Shown in pieces: positions 19,616 to 27,737 of a stretch of 64,000 nt of DNA. Both the position numbers and the translations under genes were made by a program. Numbering within the stretch: position 1 is the stretch's first letter; every line of letters starts with the position of its first letter. Source of the DNA: JBAOHV01 sp963714875 (GTDB lineage Bacteria; Actinomycetota; Acidimicrobiia; Acidimicrobiales; Microtrichaceae). Location of the stretch: positions 186,001 through 250,000 of the forward strand of contig CAVQQI010000008.1 of assembly GCA_963714875.1 (NCBI GenBank). The letters are read 5' to 3'. The notes below the pieces were generated by a model. The model made no database searches. It was not told the DNA's origin and saw only the letters and a program-made list of their open reading frames with translations.

Positions 19616-20695
19616 TCACACGGCGTAGCGGAGGATCGCTGCGACGGGTCCACCGTCGGGGATGTCCGCAGCCCGCACCGCCAGCACACGCCCGCTGGTC
19701 AACAGCACCCGCCGGGTGATCTCGTCGGTGATGCCGTAGTTGATGGCGTCGTCGGCCTCATCGAAGGTCACCGCTCCGAGATCATCGATCGAACCGGGGA
19801 CGGTGACGTCGATGTCGACCATCAGCGTGTCCACGGCCCCGATGGTCGCGAGACGTGCGACGTCGGAGATGTCGACAGCGGTGCGACCCTGCGAGCGGCG
19901 CTCGTCGAACACGACCGCAAGGTCGGCCAGCTGCTGGGCGTACACGTCGTCGAGGATGACCCTGGCGGCGTCGGCAAGCTCCGAATCGGTGCTGGTCTCG
20001 GGGTTGCCGTGCTCGCGCTCGGCGACCAGGTGCGGGTAGGTGTTGACCGACCGGTAGAGGGCGGCCATCGGCTGCGAGGCGGCCAGGATCAGCGGGAGGT
20101 CCGACCCCGTCAGCACCTGACGCAGGGCAGTGTCGACCCGACGGGCATAGGCGGCCTCGCGTGCCTTGTGGATCTTGTTGCCCGACGACTCCCAGGCGTC
20201 CTTGGGCAGCTCCGCGACGTGGACCTCCTCGGGGGCTCCCACAGGCCCCATCTCGAGCAGCCGGACCGAACCCTGGGCCAGCGCCAGGATCCACGCCGCC
20301 TGGGGGAAGGTCACGGCGCGCATCAGCGGCTTGATGTGGAACCGGTCGGAGACCTCGACCATGGCCGTGAGGTGGTTGGGGAGCCGGTGGGTCTCGAAGC
20401 GGTCGGGGCTCGCGAAGATGGCCAGGCTGTCGGCCTGGTCGACCCAGAACTCGTCGTCGTCCTCGGCCAGGTGCAACAGGTGTGACTCGATGTCCTCGAC
20501 CTCGTCCGTGGCGGCGCCGCCGGCCCGGAGCTGCTCGACGGCGGTGCGGGTGAGGTCCTTCAACAACAGACGGTCCCGCTGTGTCTCCTGGGTGATGCGA
20601 TGGGTCGGCAGGTAGATCGACACGCAGTGCTCGGCGGTGGAGTTGAGCAGTCGCTCGATCTCGTGGCGGGTCGGTATGTCGGTGTGCAGGGCCAT
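19616..20695 (-). CDS. baeRF-family protein (bacterial archaeo-eukaryotic release factor-like)
   Basis: A 359-residue protein with the pattern of the bacterial eRF1-like families: an N-terminal domain with CVSIYLPTHRITQETQRDRLLLKDL, then FWVDQADSLAIFASPDRFETHRLP, then an RNase-H-like middle domain (VTFPQAAWILALAQGSVRLLEM, PLILAASQPMAALYR). The C-terminal domain contains LATIGAVDTLMVDID and a final DGGPVAAILRYAV. Families of this type are proposed to act on stalled or hibernating ribosomes, but function is largely inferred. I see no GGQ motif, so peptide release is not claimed. The ATG at 20695 gives the family N terminus; the frame extends to 20857 without coding character. It is divergent from the PLP decarboxylase with a 91-bp shared intergenic region. 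Confidence 0.7.
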   Translation of the reverse strand: MALHTDIPTRHEIERLLNSTAEHCVSIYLPTHRITQETQRDRLLLKDLTRTAVEQLRAGGAATDEVEDIESHLLHLAEDDDEFWVDQADSLAIFASPDRFETHRLPNHLTAMVEVSDRFHIKPLMRAVTFPQAAWILALAQGSVRLLEMGPVGAPEEVHVAELPKDAWESSGNKIHKAREAAYARRVDTALRQVLTGSDLPLILAASQPMAALYRSVNTYPHLVAEREHGNPETSTDSELADAARVILDDVYAQQLADLAVVFDERRSQGRTAVDISDVARLATIGAVDTLMVDIDVTVPGSIDDLGAVTFDEADDAINYGITDEITRRVLLTSGRVLAVRAADIPDGGPVAAILRYAV

Positions 20696-20786
20696 GGGCA
20701 GGCAAGCTAGTCCTCGCCGCAAGCGAGCTGGAATCCGAGCCGAAGTAGGGTCGTCGCCGATCGACCTGACGGCTTCGGGGGAAACC

Positions 20787-22238
20787 ATGGCAGGACTGTC
20801 GGAAGAGGACCTGTTCGCCCGGCTCGAGGAGTATCGGGCCGGCGACCTGGACACCAAGGGTGGCCGGACCTGGGCCTACGTGTACGACCCCGGCCGGGCC
20901 GACATCGACCGGGTGGCCAAGCGGGCGCTGGTCGAGTTCTACGACGAGAACGCACTCGACCCGACGGTGTTCCCATCGCTGCTGCGCCTGGAGAACGAGG
21001 TGGTCGGCCTCGCCCGGGATCACCTTCGCGGCGACGAGCAGGTGGTCGGCAACTTCACCACCGGCGGGACCGAGTCGATCATGATGGCCGTCAAGGCGGC
21101 CCGTGACCGCGCCCGGGAGCTGCGCCCGGAGGTTTCCAACCCGACGATGGTGCTGCCGGTCACCGCTCACGCGGCGTTCCACAAGGCGGCGCACTACTTC
21201 GACGTGGAGGCCGTGTCGGTGCCGGTCGACACCTCCACCTGGAAAGCCGATGTGGGCGCGATGGCTGCATCGTGTGACGACCGCACCATCTTGTTGGTGG
21301 GCTCTGCGGTGTCCTACGCCCACGGCGTGGTCGACCCCATCCCCGAGCTGGGCCAGTTGGCGCTGGAGCGTGACCTGCTGCTGCACGTCGATGGCTGCAT
21401 CGGCGGGTTCATCCTCCCGTACGTGCGCCGGCTGGGTCGCGAGGTGACCGACTTCGACTTCGCGGTCCCGGGCGTGACGTCGATGTCCATGGACTTCCAC
21501 AAGTACGCGTACTGCCCGAAGGGTGCCTCGGTGGTGCTCTACCGCGATGCTGCCCTGCGCCGCCACCAGCTGTACGCGAAGGCGGCATGGACGGGGTACA
21601 CGGTGATCAACACGACGTTCCAGAGCACGAAGTCCGGGGGCGCGCTCGCGGCGACGTGGGCGGCGCTCAACTACGTCGGCGATGAGGGCTATCTGGACAT
21701 CACCCGTACGACGATGGAGGCGGTCGACGCGATCCGGGCGGGCGTCGACGCCATGGCCGACCTGGACATCATGGGCGACCCCGAATCGAACCTGATCGCC
21801 ATGACGAGCGACACGGTCAACGTGTTCGACGTCGTCGACGAGATGCGCACCGAGCGGTGGTACGTGCAGCCCCAGCTGGGCTTCGCGGGCAGCCGCGAGA
21901 ACATCCACCTGTCGGTCGGCGGGGCCAGCCTGGCGCTGGTGCCCGAGTTGCTGACCGATCTGGCGACGGCGTGCGACCGGGCGAGGACCCATCCGACCCC
22001 ACCGGCGGACGACGAGATCGTCGCGCTGCTGCACTCGCTCGACCCGGCGACGCTCGGCGCCGAGGAGTTCGACCTGCTGCTGGCCGGTGCGGGCATCGGC
22101 GGCCAGGCCGGCGGAGCACCCGAGGTGCCCGACCGGACCGCGGGCATCAACGCCATCCTCAACGTGTGCCCTCCGGCGCTGGCCGAGCGGGTGCTGATCG
22201 AGTTCTTCAACAGGATCTACGTGCCGGAGCCCAAGTGA
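20787..22238 (+). CDS. PLP-dependent group II decarboxylase/sphingosine-phosphate-lyase-like protein
   Basis: This 483-residue fold-type I PLP enzyme carries FTTGGTESIMMAVKAARD for phosphate binding, VTAHAAFHKAAHYF for ring stacking and HVDGCIGGF with the cofactor Asp. The Schiff-base Lys is in SMDFHKYAYCPKGASV. The DFHKY context and overall layout are closer to sphingosine-1-phosphate lyase and tyrosine/glutamate decarboxylase-like proteins than to DDC. The substrate is unassigned; decarboxylation or retro-aldol cleavage of an amino compound is likely. ATG 20787 has CGGGGGAAA upstream. Its stop overlaps the GTG of the DUF2817 gene (GTGA), forming a coupled pair. Confidence 0.82.
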   Translation: MAGLSEEDLFARLEEYRAGDLDTKGGRTWAYVYDPGRADIDRVAKRALVEFYDENALDPTVFPSLLRLENEVVGLARDHLRGDEQVVGNFTTGGTESIMMAVKAARDRARELRPEVSNPTMVLPVTAHAAFHKAAHYFDVEAVSVPVDTSTWKADVGAMAASCDDRTILLVGSAVSYAHGVVDPIPELGQLALERDLLLHVDGCIGGFILPYVRRLGREVTDFDFAVPGVTSMSMDFHKYAYCPKGASVVLYRDAALRRHQLYAKAAWTGYTVINTTFQSTKSGGALAATWAALNYVGDEGYLDITRTTMEAVDAIRAGVDAMADLDIMGDPESNLIAMTSDTVNVFDVVDEMRTERWYVQPQLGFAGSRENIHLSVGGASLALVPELLTDLATACDRARTHPTPPADDEIVALLHSLDPATLGAEEFDLLLAGAGIGGQAGGAPEVPDRTAGINAILNVCPPALAERVLIEFFNRIYVPEPK

Positions 22239-23377
22239 GCGATGCGCTGGCGTTCGCCGACCTGGACCGGGTGGGGCGTTTGCCGCTCACCTACGACGAA
22301 TGCCGCGCCCGGTTCCGTCGCGCAGCGCTGGTCGCCGGGCTGGAGGTGCAGGACCACCCGATCGATGCCCGCGGACCCGACGGTCAGGCGCTCACGGTGG
22401 ATTCGGTGTGGATCGGCCCGCCCCAGCCGGAGCGGGCGTTGGTCGTGCTCAGCGGTGTTCACGGCGTGGAGGGGTTCATCGGTTCTGCGCTGCAGTGCGG
22501 GTTCCTGGGCCGGCTCGCCGGCGGGGGTTCGGCCGGTCTGGGCCTCCACGGGCGGACCGCTGTCCTGGTGGTCCACGCGGTCAATCCGTGGGGCATGGCG
22601 TGGTGGCGGCGTCAGAACGAGTCGAACGTCGACCTCAACCGCAACTGGCGACGGGACGAGACCGACCCGGTCCACAACGAGGCCTACGACGAGTTGCACG
22701 CTGTCGCCTGTCCCGACACCTCGCAGATGCCGTCGGTCGACGAGCTGATGGTGGCGGCCATGGCGATGGTGGACCGTCGAGGGTTCGAGTGGGTCCGGGA
22801 CGGCATCACTGCTGGGCAGTACCGTCACGCCGACGGTCTGCACTTCGGCGGGAGTCGCACCGAGGCCTCGACGCAGATCGTCCAGGATCTGGCGGAACAG
22901 CTCGTCGGCGTGGACCATGCCCTGGTGCTGGACCTGCACACCGGGCACGGACCCCCGGGCGAGCTCACGCTGTTGTCCGACCAGCCGGTCGGCTCGCCAC
23001 AGGACGAGTTCCTCCGGGCCAGCTTCCCGACGGCCACCGTGGAGGCCACCGTCGGCAATCCCGATGCGACCACCGGTGTGAAGTCGGGTCAGATCTCCAA
23101 CGGGATCCGTGATCTGCTGGGCGCGGATCGCTGCCACTCCACCTCGGCAGAGTTCGGTACCGCCGACGACATGGAGCAGTTGGCTGCCACCTACCTGGAG
23201 AGCTGGGTCGATCGTCACGGCGACCGCAGCATCGCCGAGCACGCTGCGGTGGTGTGGCGGTACCGCAGCTGCTTCACCCCCGATGACCCTGAGTGGGAGG
23301 CCCGCTGTCTGGCCAGTGGCGCAGCTCTGCTCGACTCCGGGTTGGACGCCGTGCAGGCCTGGTCGGTCGATGTCTGA
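22235..23377 (+). CDS. DUF2817/M14-like zinc carboxypeptidase family protein
   Basis: A 380-residue protein of the DUF2817 family, related to M14 metallocarboxypeptidases. GVHGVEGFIGSA carries the first His-x-x-Glu zinc ligands, VNPWGMAWWRRQNESNVDLNRNW is split around the substrate-binding arginine/asparagine region, and LVLDLHTGHGPPGELTLL holds the third zinc His. EFGT near residue 310 may supply the catalytic Glu. The GTG start overlaps the previous stop by four bases, so it is probably translated with the PLP decarboxylase. It has no signal peptide, so a cytosolic amidohydrolase or deacylase role on small molecules is more likely than external protein digestion. Confidence 0.82.
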   Translation: MSDALAFADLDRVGRLPLTYDECRARFRRAALVAGLEVQDHPIDARGPDGQALTVDSVWIGPPQPERALVVLSGVHGVEGFIGSALQCGFLGRLAGGGSAGLGLHGRTAVLVVHAVNPWGMAWWRRQNESNVDLNRNWRRDETDPVHNEAYDELHAVACPDTSQMPSVDELMVAAMAMVDRRGFEWVRDGITAGQYRHADGLHFGGSRTEASTQIVQDLAEQLVGVDHALVLDLHTGHGPPGELTLLSDQPVGSPQDEFLRASFPTATVEATVGNPDATTGVKSGQISNGIRDLLGADRCHSTSAEFGTADDMEQLAATYLESWVDRHGDRSIAEHAAVVWRYRSCFTPDDPEWEARCLASGAALLDSGLDAVQAWSVDV

Positions 23378-23409
23378 GCCGTCCGATGTCTGGTCGGTCG
23401 ATGTCTGAG
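23360..23409. repeat. 19-bp direct repeat spanning the DUF2817 stop and the dehydratase start
   Basis: TGGTCGGTCGATGTCTGAG occurs at 23360-23378 and again at 23391-23409, 31 bases apart. The first copy contains the DUF2817 stop codon, and the second contains the ATG of the threonine-dehydratase gene. A short tandem duplication here would have created the present gene junction and duplicated the ATGTCTGA start/stop context. Confidence 0.85.
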
Positions 23410-24441
23410 TCGGTCCACGGTCGTGCTGGCCGCATCGGGCTGTCACAGGTCGCGGCCGCCCACGATCGGATCCGCCCCCACGTCCTGCGGTCCCCGTTGC
23501 TCGAGTTGGGTGACACCGGGATCGTGCTGAAGGCCGAGAACCTCCAGCCGTCCGGGGCGTTCAAGCTCCGGGGCGCCTACAACTCGATGCTGACCCTGGA
23601 CGCCGACCAGCGCCGCCGCGGTGTCGTGGCCCACTCCAGCGGGAACCACGCGATCGCGGTGGCGCACGCGGCGCGGTCACTCGGTCTCCGTGCGGTCGTG
23701 GTCATGCCGAGCGATGCCCCGGAGGCCAAGATCAGCCGAACACGCGACCTGGGCGCGTCGGTCGAGTTGGTCGCTCCCGACAGCAGCATCCGCACCGCTC
23801 GGGCCCTCGAGCTCGTCGGGTCCGAGGGTCTGGTCATGATCGAGCCCTACGACAGCGAGCGGGTGCTGGCCGCCACCGCGACGATCTCGACCGAGATCCT
23901 CGACGATCTGCCCGATGCGCTGAACGATCCTCCGGCGATCTACGTGCCGGTGTCCGGCGGCGGTCTTGCCGGCGGTGTCGCGCTGGGAGCGAAGCTGCGC
24001 GACCCGCGGGTGCGGGTGATCGGGGTCGAACCCGAGTTGGCCGCCGACGCGCTCGCGAGTTTCGAGGCCGGGCGGCGGGTGGAGTTCGCCGGCGAGCAGA
24101 TGCGCCGCACGCTCGCCGATGGTCTGCGGGTCCAACAGGTGGGAGCGGTCACCTGGCCCTACCTCCAGGAGTACCTCGACGACATCGTCACCGTGAGCGA
24201 GCACCAGATGCTCGACGCCATGCGCCGGATCGCGTTCGATGCCTGGCTGGTCGCCGAGCCCAGCGGGGCCGTGGCCACGGCAGCAGCTCTCGCAGTAGCG
24301 GCCCGGGGCCGTTCGTCGGGCGTGTCGGCAGCGGTGGACCGGGACGCCTCGCCTCGCCGACGTGCCGTCGCCGTGGTCACGGGCGGCAACGTCGAACCGG
24401 CGCTGTTCGCCGACGTCCTCGCCGGCCGGTTCGGCTGCTGA
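23401..24441 (+). CDS. Threonine dehydratase/serine racemase family PLP enzyme
   Basis: This 346-residue fold-type II PLP enzyme contains the Schiff-base Lys in PSGAFKLRGAYNS, SSGNHAIAVAHAA for the carboxylate loop, MPSDAPEAKI, and the glycine-rich phosphate loop VPVSGGGLAGGVALGAKL. The terminal TGGNVEPALF matches catabolic threonine dehydratases and serine racemases. It lacks the C-terminal ACT regulatory domain of biosynthetic IlvA, so it is probably a catabolic or racemase type. ATG 23401 is chosen because homology begins shortly after it; it lies inside the second copy of a 19-bp direct repeat. It follows the DUF2817 gene by 23 bases, completing a three-gene amino-compound operon. Confidence 0.86.
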   Translation: MSESVHGRAGRIGLSQVAAAHDRIRPHVLRSPLLELGDTGIVLKAENLQPSGAFKLRGAYNSMLTLDADQRRRGVVAHSSGNHAIAVAHAARSLGLRAVVVMPSDAPEAKISRTRDLGASVELVAPDSSIRTARALELVGSEGLVMIEPYDSERVLAATATISTEILDDLPDALNDPPAIYVPVSGGGLAGGVALGAKLRDPRVRVIGVEPELAADALASFEAGRRVEFAGEQMRRTLADGLRVQQVGAVTWPYLQEYLDDIVTVSEHQMLDAMRRIAFDAWLVAEPSGAVATAAALAVAARGRSSGVSAAVDRDASPRRRAVAVVTGGNVEPALFADVLAGRFGC

Positions 24442-24486
24442 GCCGAACCCGGCTGCTGACCCGAACCCGGCTGCTGACCCGAACCC
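24433..24486. repeat. Three tandem copies of an 18-bp unit after the threonine dehydratase
   Basis: GGCTGCTGA(G/C)CCGAACCC is repeated exactly at 24433-24450, 24451-24468 and 24469-24486, with one base differing in the first copy. The first copy includes the last codons and the TGA stop of the gene, and each later copy repeats the stop. The unit length is a multiple of three. A degenerate continuation (CCGGAACCCGAACCCG) follows to about 24517. Confidence 0.9.
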
Positions 24487-24650
24487 GAACCGGATCACAG
24501 CCGGAACCCGAACCCGTTCGGGCTGTTCCGACACTCTGCGCCGGCCGAGCCAGTCTCTGGGCGGCACCAGTGCGGCCGGCGAACGCCGTTGCCACCCAGA
24601 ACCTTGACCGGTGCCGCGGAACACCGGTCCGAGGGTGGGGGACCGGTGCC

Positions 24651-24965
24651 TCAGCGGTTGTCGAACCGCGACGCCAGGCCGGTGAGGTGGTCGAGCACCT
24701 CCGGGTCGGCAGCGGGCCCGAACCCCGATGCCAGGACACCACGTGTGTCGGTGCCGGGGTCGAGCAGGCCGAACACGATCATCTCGTCGCCCGGATCGCT
24801 CGGCCCCTCGAAGCGGAAGAGGCGCTCGACCACGGCATCGGTGGTCGTGCAGGCGCCGGCGTGCAGGTCGCAACGGAGGCAGCCGTCGACCAGCTGGAAC
24901 TCTGCGTCGTAGCCCTCGGACCTCAACAGCTCCAGGGCGTCGACCACGGTCTCGGGAGCATCCAC
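24651..24965 (-). CDS. Conserved small protein of unknown function
   Basis: A 104-residue soluble protein starting MDAPETVVDALELLRSEGYDA. It resembles a widespread small-protein family found in many bacterial genomes, with a predicted helix-strand pattern and two closely spaced cysteines (LRCDLHAGAC) that could bind a metal. The second half reads EMIVFGLLDPGTDTRGVLASGFG. I do not recognise a specific function. It sits alone between the threonine-dehydratase operon and the divergent threonine aldolase, 104 bases away, so the two may share a promoter region. Confidence 0.6.
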   Translation of the reverse strand: MDAPETVVDALELLRSEGYDAEFQLVDGCLRCDLHAGACTTTDAVVERLFRFEGPSDPGDEMIVFGLLDPGTDTRGVLASGFGPAADPEVLDHLTGLASRFDNR

Positions 24966-25069
24966 GCCCCGAGTCTGGCAGAACCTGGTCGACCGGGGCT
25001 GTGACGATCCGGGTGCTGCCGTACCCTCGACACCCCGGCCGATGCCGGAGGGAACGACCAGGAGCGCTC

Positions 25070-26129
25070 ATGGCCCCACCCCCGCTGCCGCCGGCACCGA
25101 CCGCCTCGTTCGCCAGCGACAACGCCGCGGGCGTCTGTCCCCAGGTGATGGACGCACTCGCCGAGGCGAACCGGGGTCCGGCGTTGGCCTACGGACAGGA
25201 CCGGTGGACCGAGAAGGGGGTCCGTGACCTGCAGGATCTCTTCGAGGCGCCGGTCGAGGTGCTGTTCTGCTGGGGCGGCACCGGAGCGAACATCGCGGGG
25301 TTGGCCACGCTGGTGCAGCCGTGGCAGTCGATCATCACCGTCGACAGCTGCCCACATCGTGGTCGACGAGGCCGGCGGTCCGGCGCGGTTCACCGGGGCG
25401 CAGATCTCGACGGTGCCCCATGTGGGCGGGAAGCTGGTGCCCGAGGCGGTGGTGCCGTTCCTGTCGTGGCGCGGCGTCGAGCACCACCCGCAGCCCCGCG
25501 TGCTGATGGTGAGCCAGGTCACCGAGATGGGCACCGTCTACGAAGCGGACGAGCTGGCAGCGCTGGCCGACCTCGCCCATCGCCACGATCTCCTGCTGTA
25601 CGTCGACGGAGCCCGCCTGGCCAACGCAGTGGTGGCGACCGGGCTGTCGGTGACATCGATGCTGCGCGACACCGGTGTGGACGCGGTGACCTTCGGGCTC
25701 ACCAAGAACGGCGCGATGTTCGGCGACGCGGTGGTCTTCCTCTGCCCCGAGCTCGCTGATCACGCCCGCTTCGTGCGCAAGCAGGCGGGCCAGCTGGTGT
25801 CGAAGTCGCGGTTCGTGGGCGCGCAGGTGTCCGCGTTGCTGCGCGACGACCTCTGGCTGGCCAACGCCGCCAACGCGAACCGCACGGCCGCGTTGCTCGC
25901 TGCCGGCGTCGCGGACCTGCCGGGCGTCGGTGTGCCGGCACCACCGCAGGCGAACGGTGTGTTCGCCACGATCCCCTGGGATCGGCTCGGGGACCTGACC
26001 AGCTGGTCGTTCTTCTGGCCCTGGGACCCGGCTGCATCGATGGTGCGGTGGATGACGAGCTGGAGCACCACAGATGACGACGTGCGCACGTTCGTGGCCG
26101 GTGTCCGCTCCCTGCTGTCGACACGTTGA
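25070..26129 (+). CDS. ltaE: Low-specificity L-threonine aldolase (frameshifted)
   Basis: The PLP fold-type I aldolase begins MAPPPLPPAPTASFASDN from ATG 25070, with GTGANIAGLATLV in the first frame. After about 25349 the next frame continues AHIVVDEAGGPARFTGAQIST, MVSQVTEMGTVY and LYVDGARLANAVVA. The Schiff-base lysine is in FGLTKNGAMFGDAVVF, and the frame ends at 26129. One surplus base near 25349 (GACAGC-T-GCCCAC) accounts for the break; without it the junction reads TVDSAHIVVDEAGG, the family sequence. Total length is about 352 residues. The enzyme cleaves threonine or allo-threonine to glycine and acetaldehyde. It lies 630 bases from a threonine-dehydratase gene, which suggests local amino-acid catabolism. 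Confidence 0.85.
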
Positions 26130-26241
26130 CGGTCGTCCACGTTCGCGGACCGGCGTGAGGTGGCGCATCGTCGGTCCGGGTGGTGCCGCGCTGACCACTG
26201 GCCTACGGTGCGCCTGCGGCGAGGGGAACACCGGGGGTCAT

Positions 26242-26265
26242 CGGCGAGGAGGCATCTCCTCGCCG
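26242..26265. terminator. Perfect 10-bp stem hairpin after the threonine aldolase
   Basis: CGGCGAGGAG-GCAT-CTCCTCGCCG forms a 10-bp perfect stem with a 4-base loop, 113 bases after the aldolase stop and 96 bases before the glucosidase start. It has no T-tract. It is the strongest simple hairpin I found in the intergenic regions and is probably the terminator, or an attenuator ahead of the glucosidase. Confidence 0.6.
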
Positions 26266-26361
26266 TGACTTCCACCGGGACCGGGTCCGGGCCCGCCGGC
26301 ACCGAGGGATCCGACGAGGTCACCGGTCCCCGGCGAACGATGTGCACCACAGCGAGGAACC

Positions 26362-27699
26362 ATGCGACTGACGCGAGCTGACTTCGGAGACGACTTCACC
26401 TGGGGGGTCGCATCTGCCGCGTTCCAGGTGGAAGGAGCCTGGAACACCGACGGCAAGGCACCCTCGGTGTGGGACGAAGCGGTCCGCAGAGGCCGGGTGC
26501 GGGGCGGCACCGTCGCACTGGACGGGATCGATGCGTTCCACCGCATGGAGGAGGATCTCGACCTGATCGCCGCGATGGGTGTCGGTGCCAACCGCTTCTC
26601 TGTGAGCTGGCCCCGGGTCATGGGCGACGGACGCGGTCCGTGGAACGACGCCGGCGGCGCGTACTACGACCGACTGATCGACGGATGTCTCGAGCGTGGT
26701 CTGGAGCCCTGGCTGACGGTGCACCACTGGGATCTGCCCCTCGAGCTGGAGCGAGAGGGTGGCTGGTCGCGCCGCGGCATCGTGGAGGACTTCGCAGCCT
26801 TCGCCGAGCAGCTCGCCCGCCGCTACGGCGACCGGGTGAAGCACTGGATGGTCTTCAACGAGCCGCTGTCGGTGATCGGCCACATCGCCGGGGGCATCCA
26901 CGGCCGTCTGGGACCTCACCCGATGCAGGCTCTCGCGTCGTTGCACCACATGAACCTGGCATGCGCCGAGGCCGGGCGGCGGATGCGGGCGGTGCTGCCC
27001 TCGACCGCGCAGATCGGTACGACGAACGTCTTCACGTTGGCCGCGCCGTTCGACGGCGCGGATGTGCGTCTGCGCAAGGCCCAGCGTGCGCTCGAGGCGT
27101 TGCTGGTCGACTCGTTCATCGATCCGGCGGCGGGTCTGGGGTACCCGTTCGACGACAGCCCGTTCCTGCGACCGATGCGCCGCTACGTCCGCCCCGGCGA
27201 CCTGGACGCGGCTCGATTCGACTACGACTTCATGGGGGTGCAGTACTACGGACCGTTCCCCATGCGCAGCGTGCCGTTGATCGGCGGCCTGCCGGTGCCG
27301 AGCCTGCGGACCGCCGAGGCGAACGTGCGCTCCGCGACCTCGATCCCCGTCGAGCCGAAGGGCCTGCTGGAGCTGCTGCGTCGGTACCGCCACCATCCGG
27401 CGTGCCGGCGCATGGTGATCACGGAGTCCGGGTTCGGCATGAACGACCGGCTGATCGACGGCGAGGTCCACGACGACCTGCGCGTCTGGTACGCCCGGAC
27501 CCACCTCGAGGCGGTCCGCACCGCGATCGACGAAGGGGTGCCGGTCGACGGGTTCTTCCAGTGGTCCTATGCCGACAACATCGAGTGGATCCTCGGTCGC
27601 GAGGCGCGCTTCGGCGTGGTCTACATCGACTACGACGACGACTTCCGGCGCATCCCGAAGGACTCCTACCGCTGGTTCCAGCAGTTCCTGGCCAAGTGA
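26362..27699 (+). CDS. GH1 family beta-glucosidase
   Basis: This 445-residue (beta/alpha)8 barrel starts MRLTRADFGDDFTWGVASAAFQVEGAW, the GH1 N-terminal signature. The acid/base Glu167 is in VFNEPLS and the nucleophile Glu355 is in ITESGFG; the usual Asn of ENG is Ser here. DGFFQWSYADNIEWILG and RFGVVYIDYD give the C-terminal aglycone-side motifs. There is no signal peptide, so it acts on imported beta-glycosides. No transporter or LacI-type regulator is adjacent, so natural substrate and regulation are unknown. The ATG at 26362 has GAGGAA ten bases upstream. Confidence 0.9.
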   Translation: MRLTRADFGDDFTWGVASAAFQVEGAWNTDGKAPSVWDEAVRRGRVRGGTVALDGIDAFHRMEEDLDLIAAMGVGANRFSVSWPRVMGDGRGPWNDAGGAYYDRLIDGCLERGLEPWLTVHHWDLPLELEREGGWSRRGIVEDFAAFAEQLARRYGDRVKHWMVFNEPLSVIGHIAGGIHGRLGPHPMQALASLHHMNLACAEAGRRMRAVLPSTAQIGTTNVFTLAAPFDGADVRLRKAQRALEALLVDSFIDPAAGLGYPFDDSPFLRPMRRYVRPGDLDAARFDYDFMGVQYYGPFPMRSVPLIGGLPVPSLRTAEANVRSATSIPVEPKGLLELLRRYRHHPACRRMVITESGFGMNDRLIDGEVHDDLRVWYARTHLEAVRTAIDEGVPVDGFFQWSYADNIEWILGREARFGVVYIDYDDDFRRIPKDSYRWFQQFLAK

Positions 27700-27737
27700 C
27701 CGGGCGGCTGACCGACGTTCACTGACAGACTGAACGG

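Noticed and set aside
19782..22034. A 750-codon minus-strand frame across the PLP decarboxylase and baeRF genes
   Set aside because: It overlaps two real genes in other frames and is a composition artefact.
24433..24486. CRISPR-like array
   Set aside because: Units are 18 bp, directly adjacent with no spacers, only three copies, and no cas genes are present.
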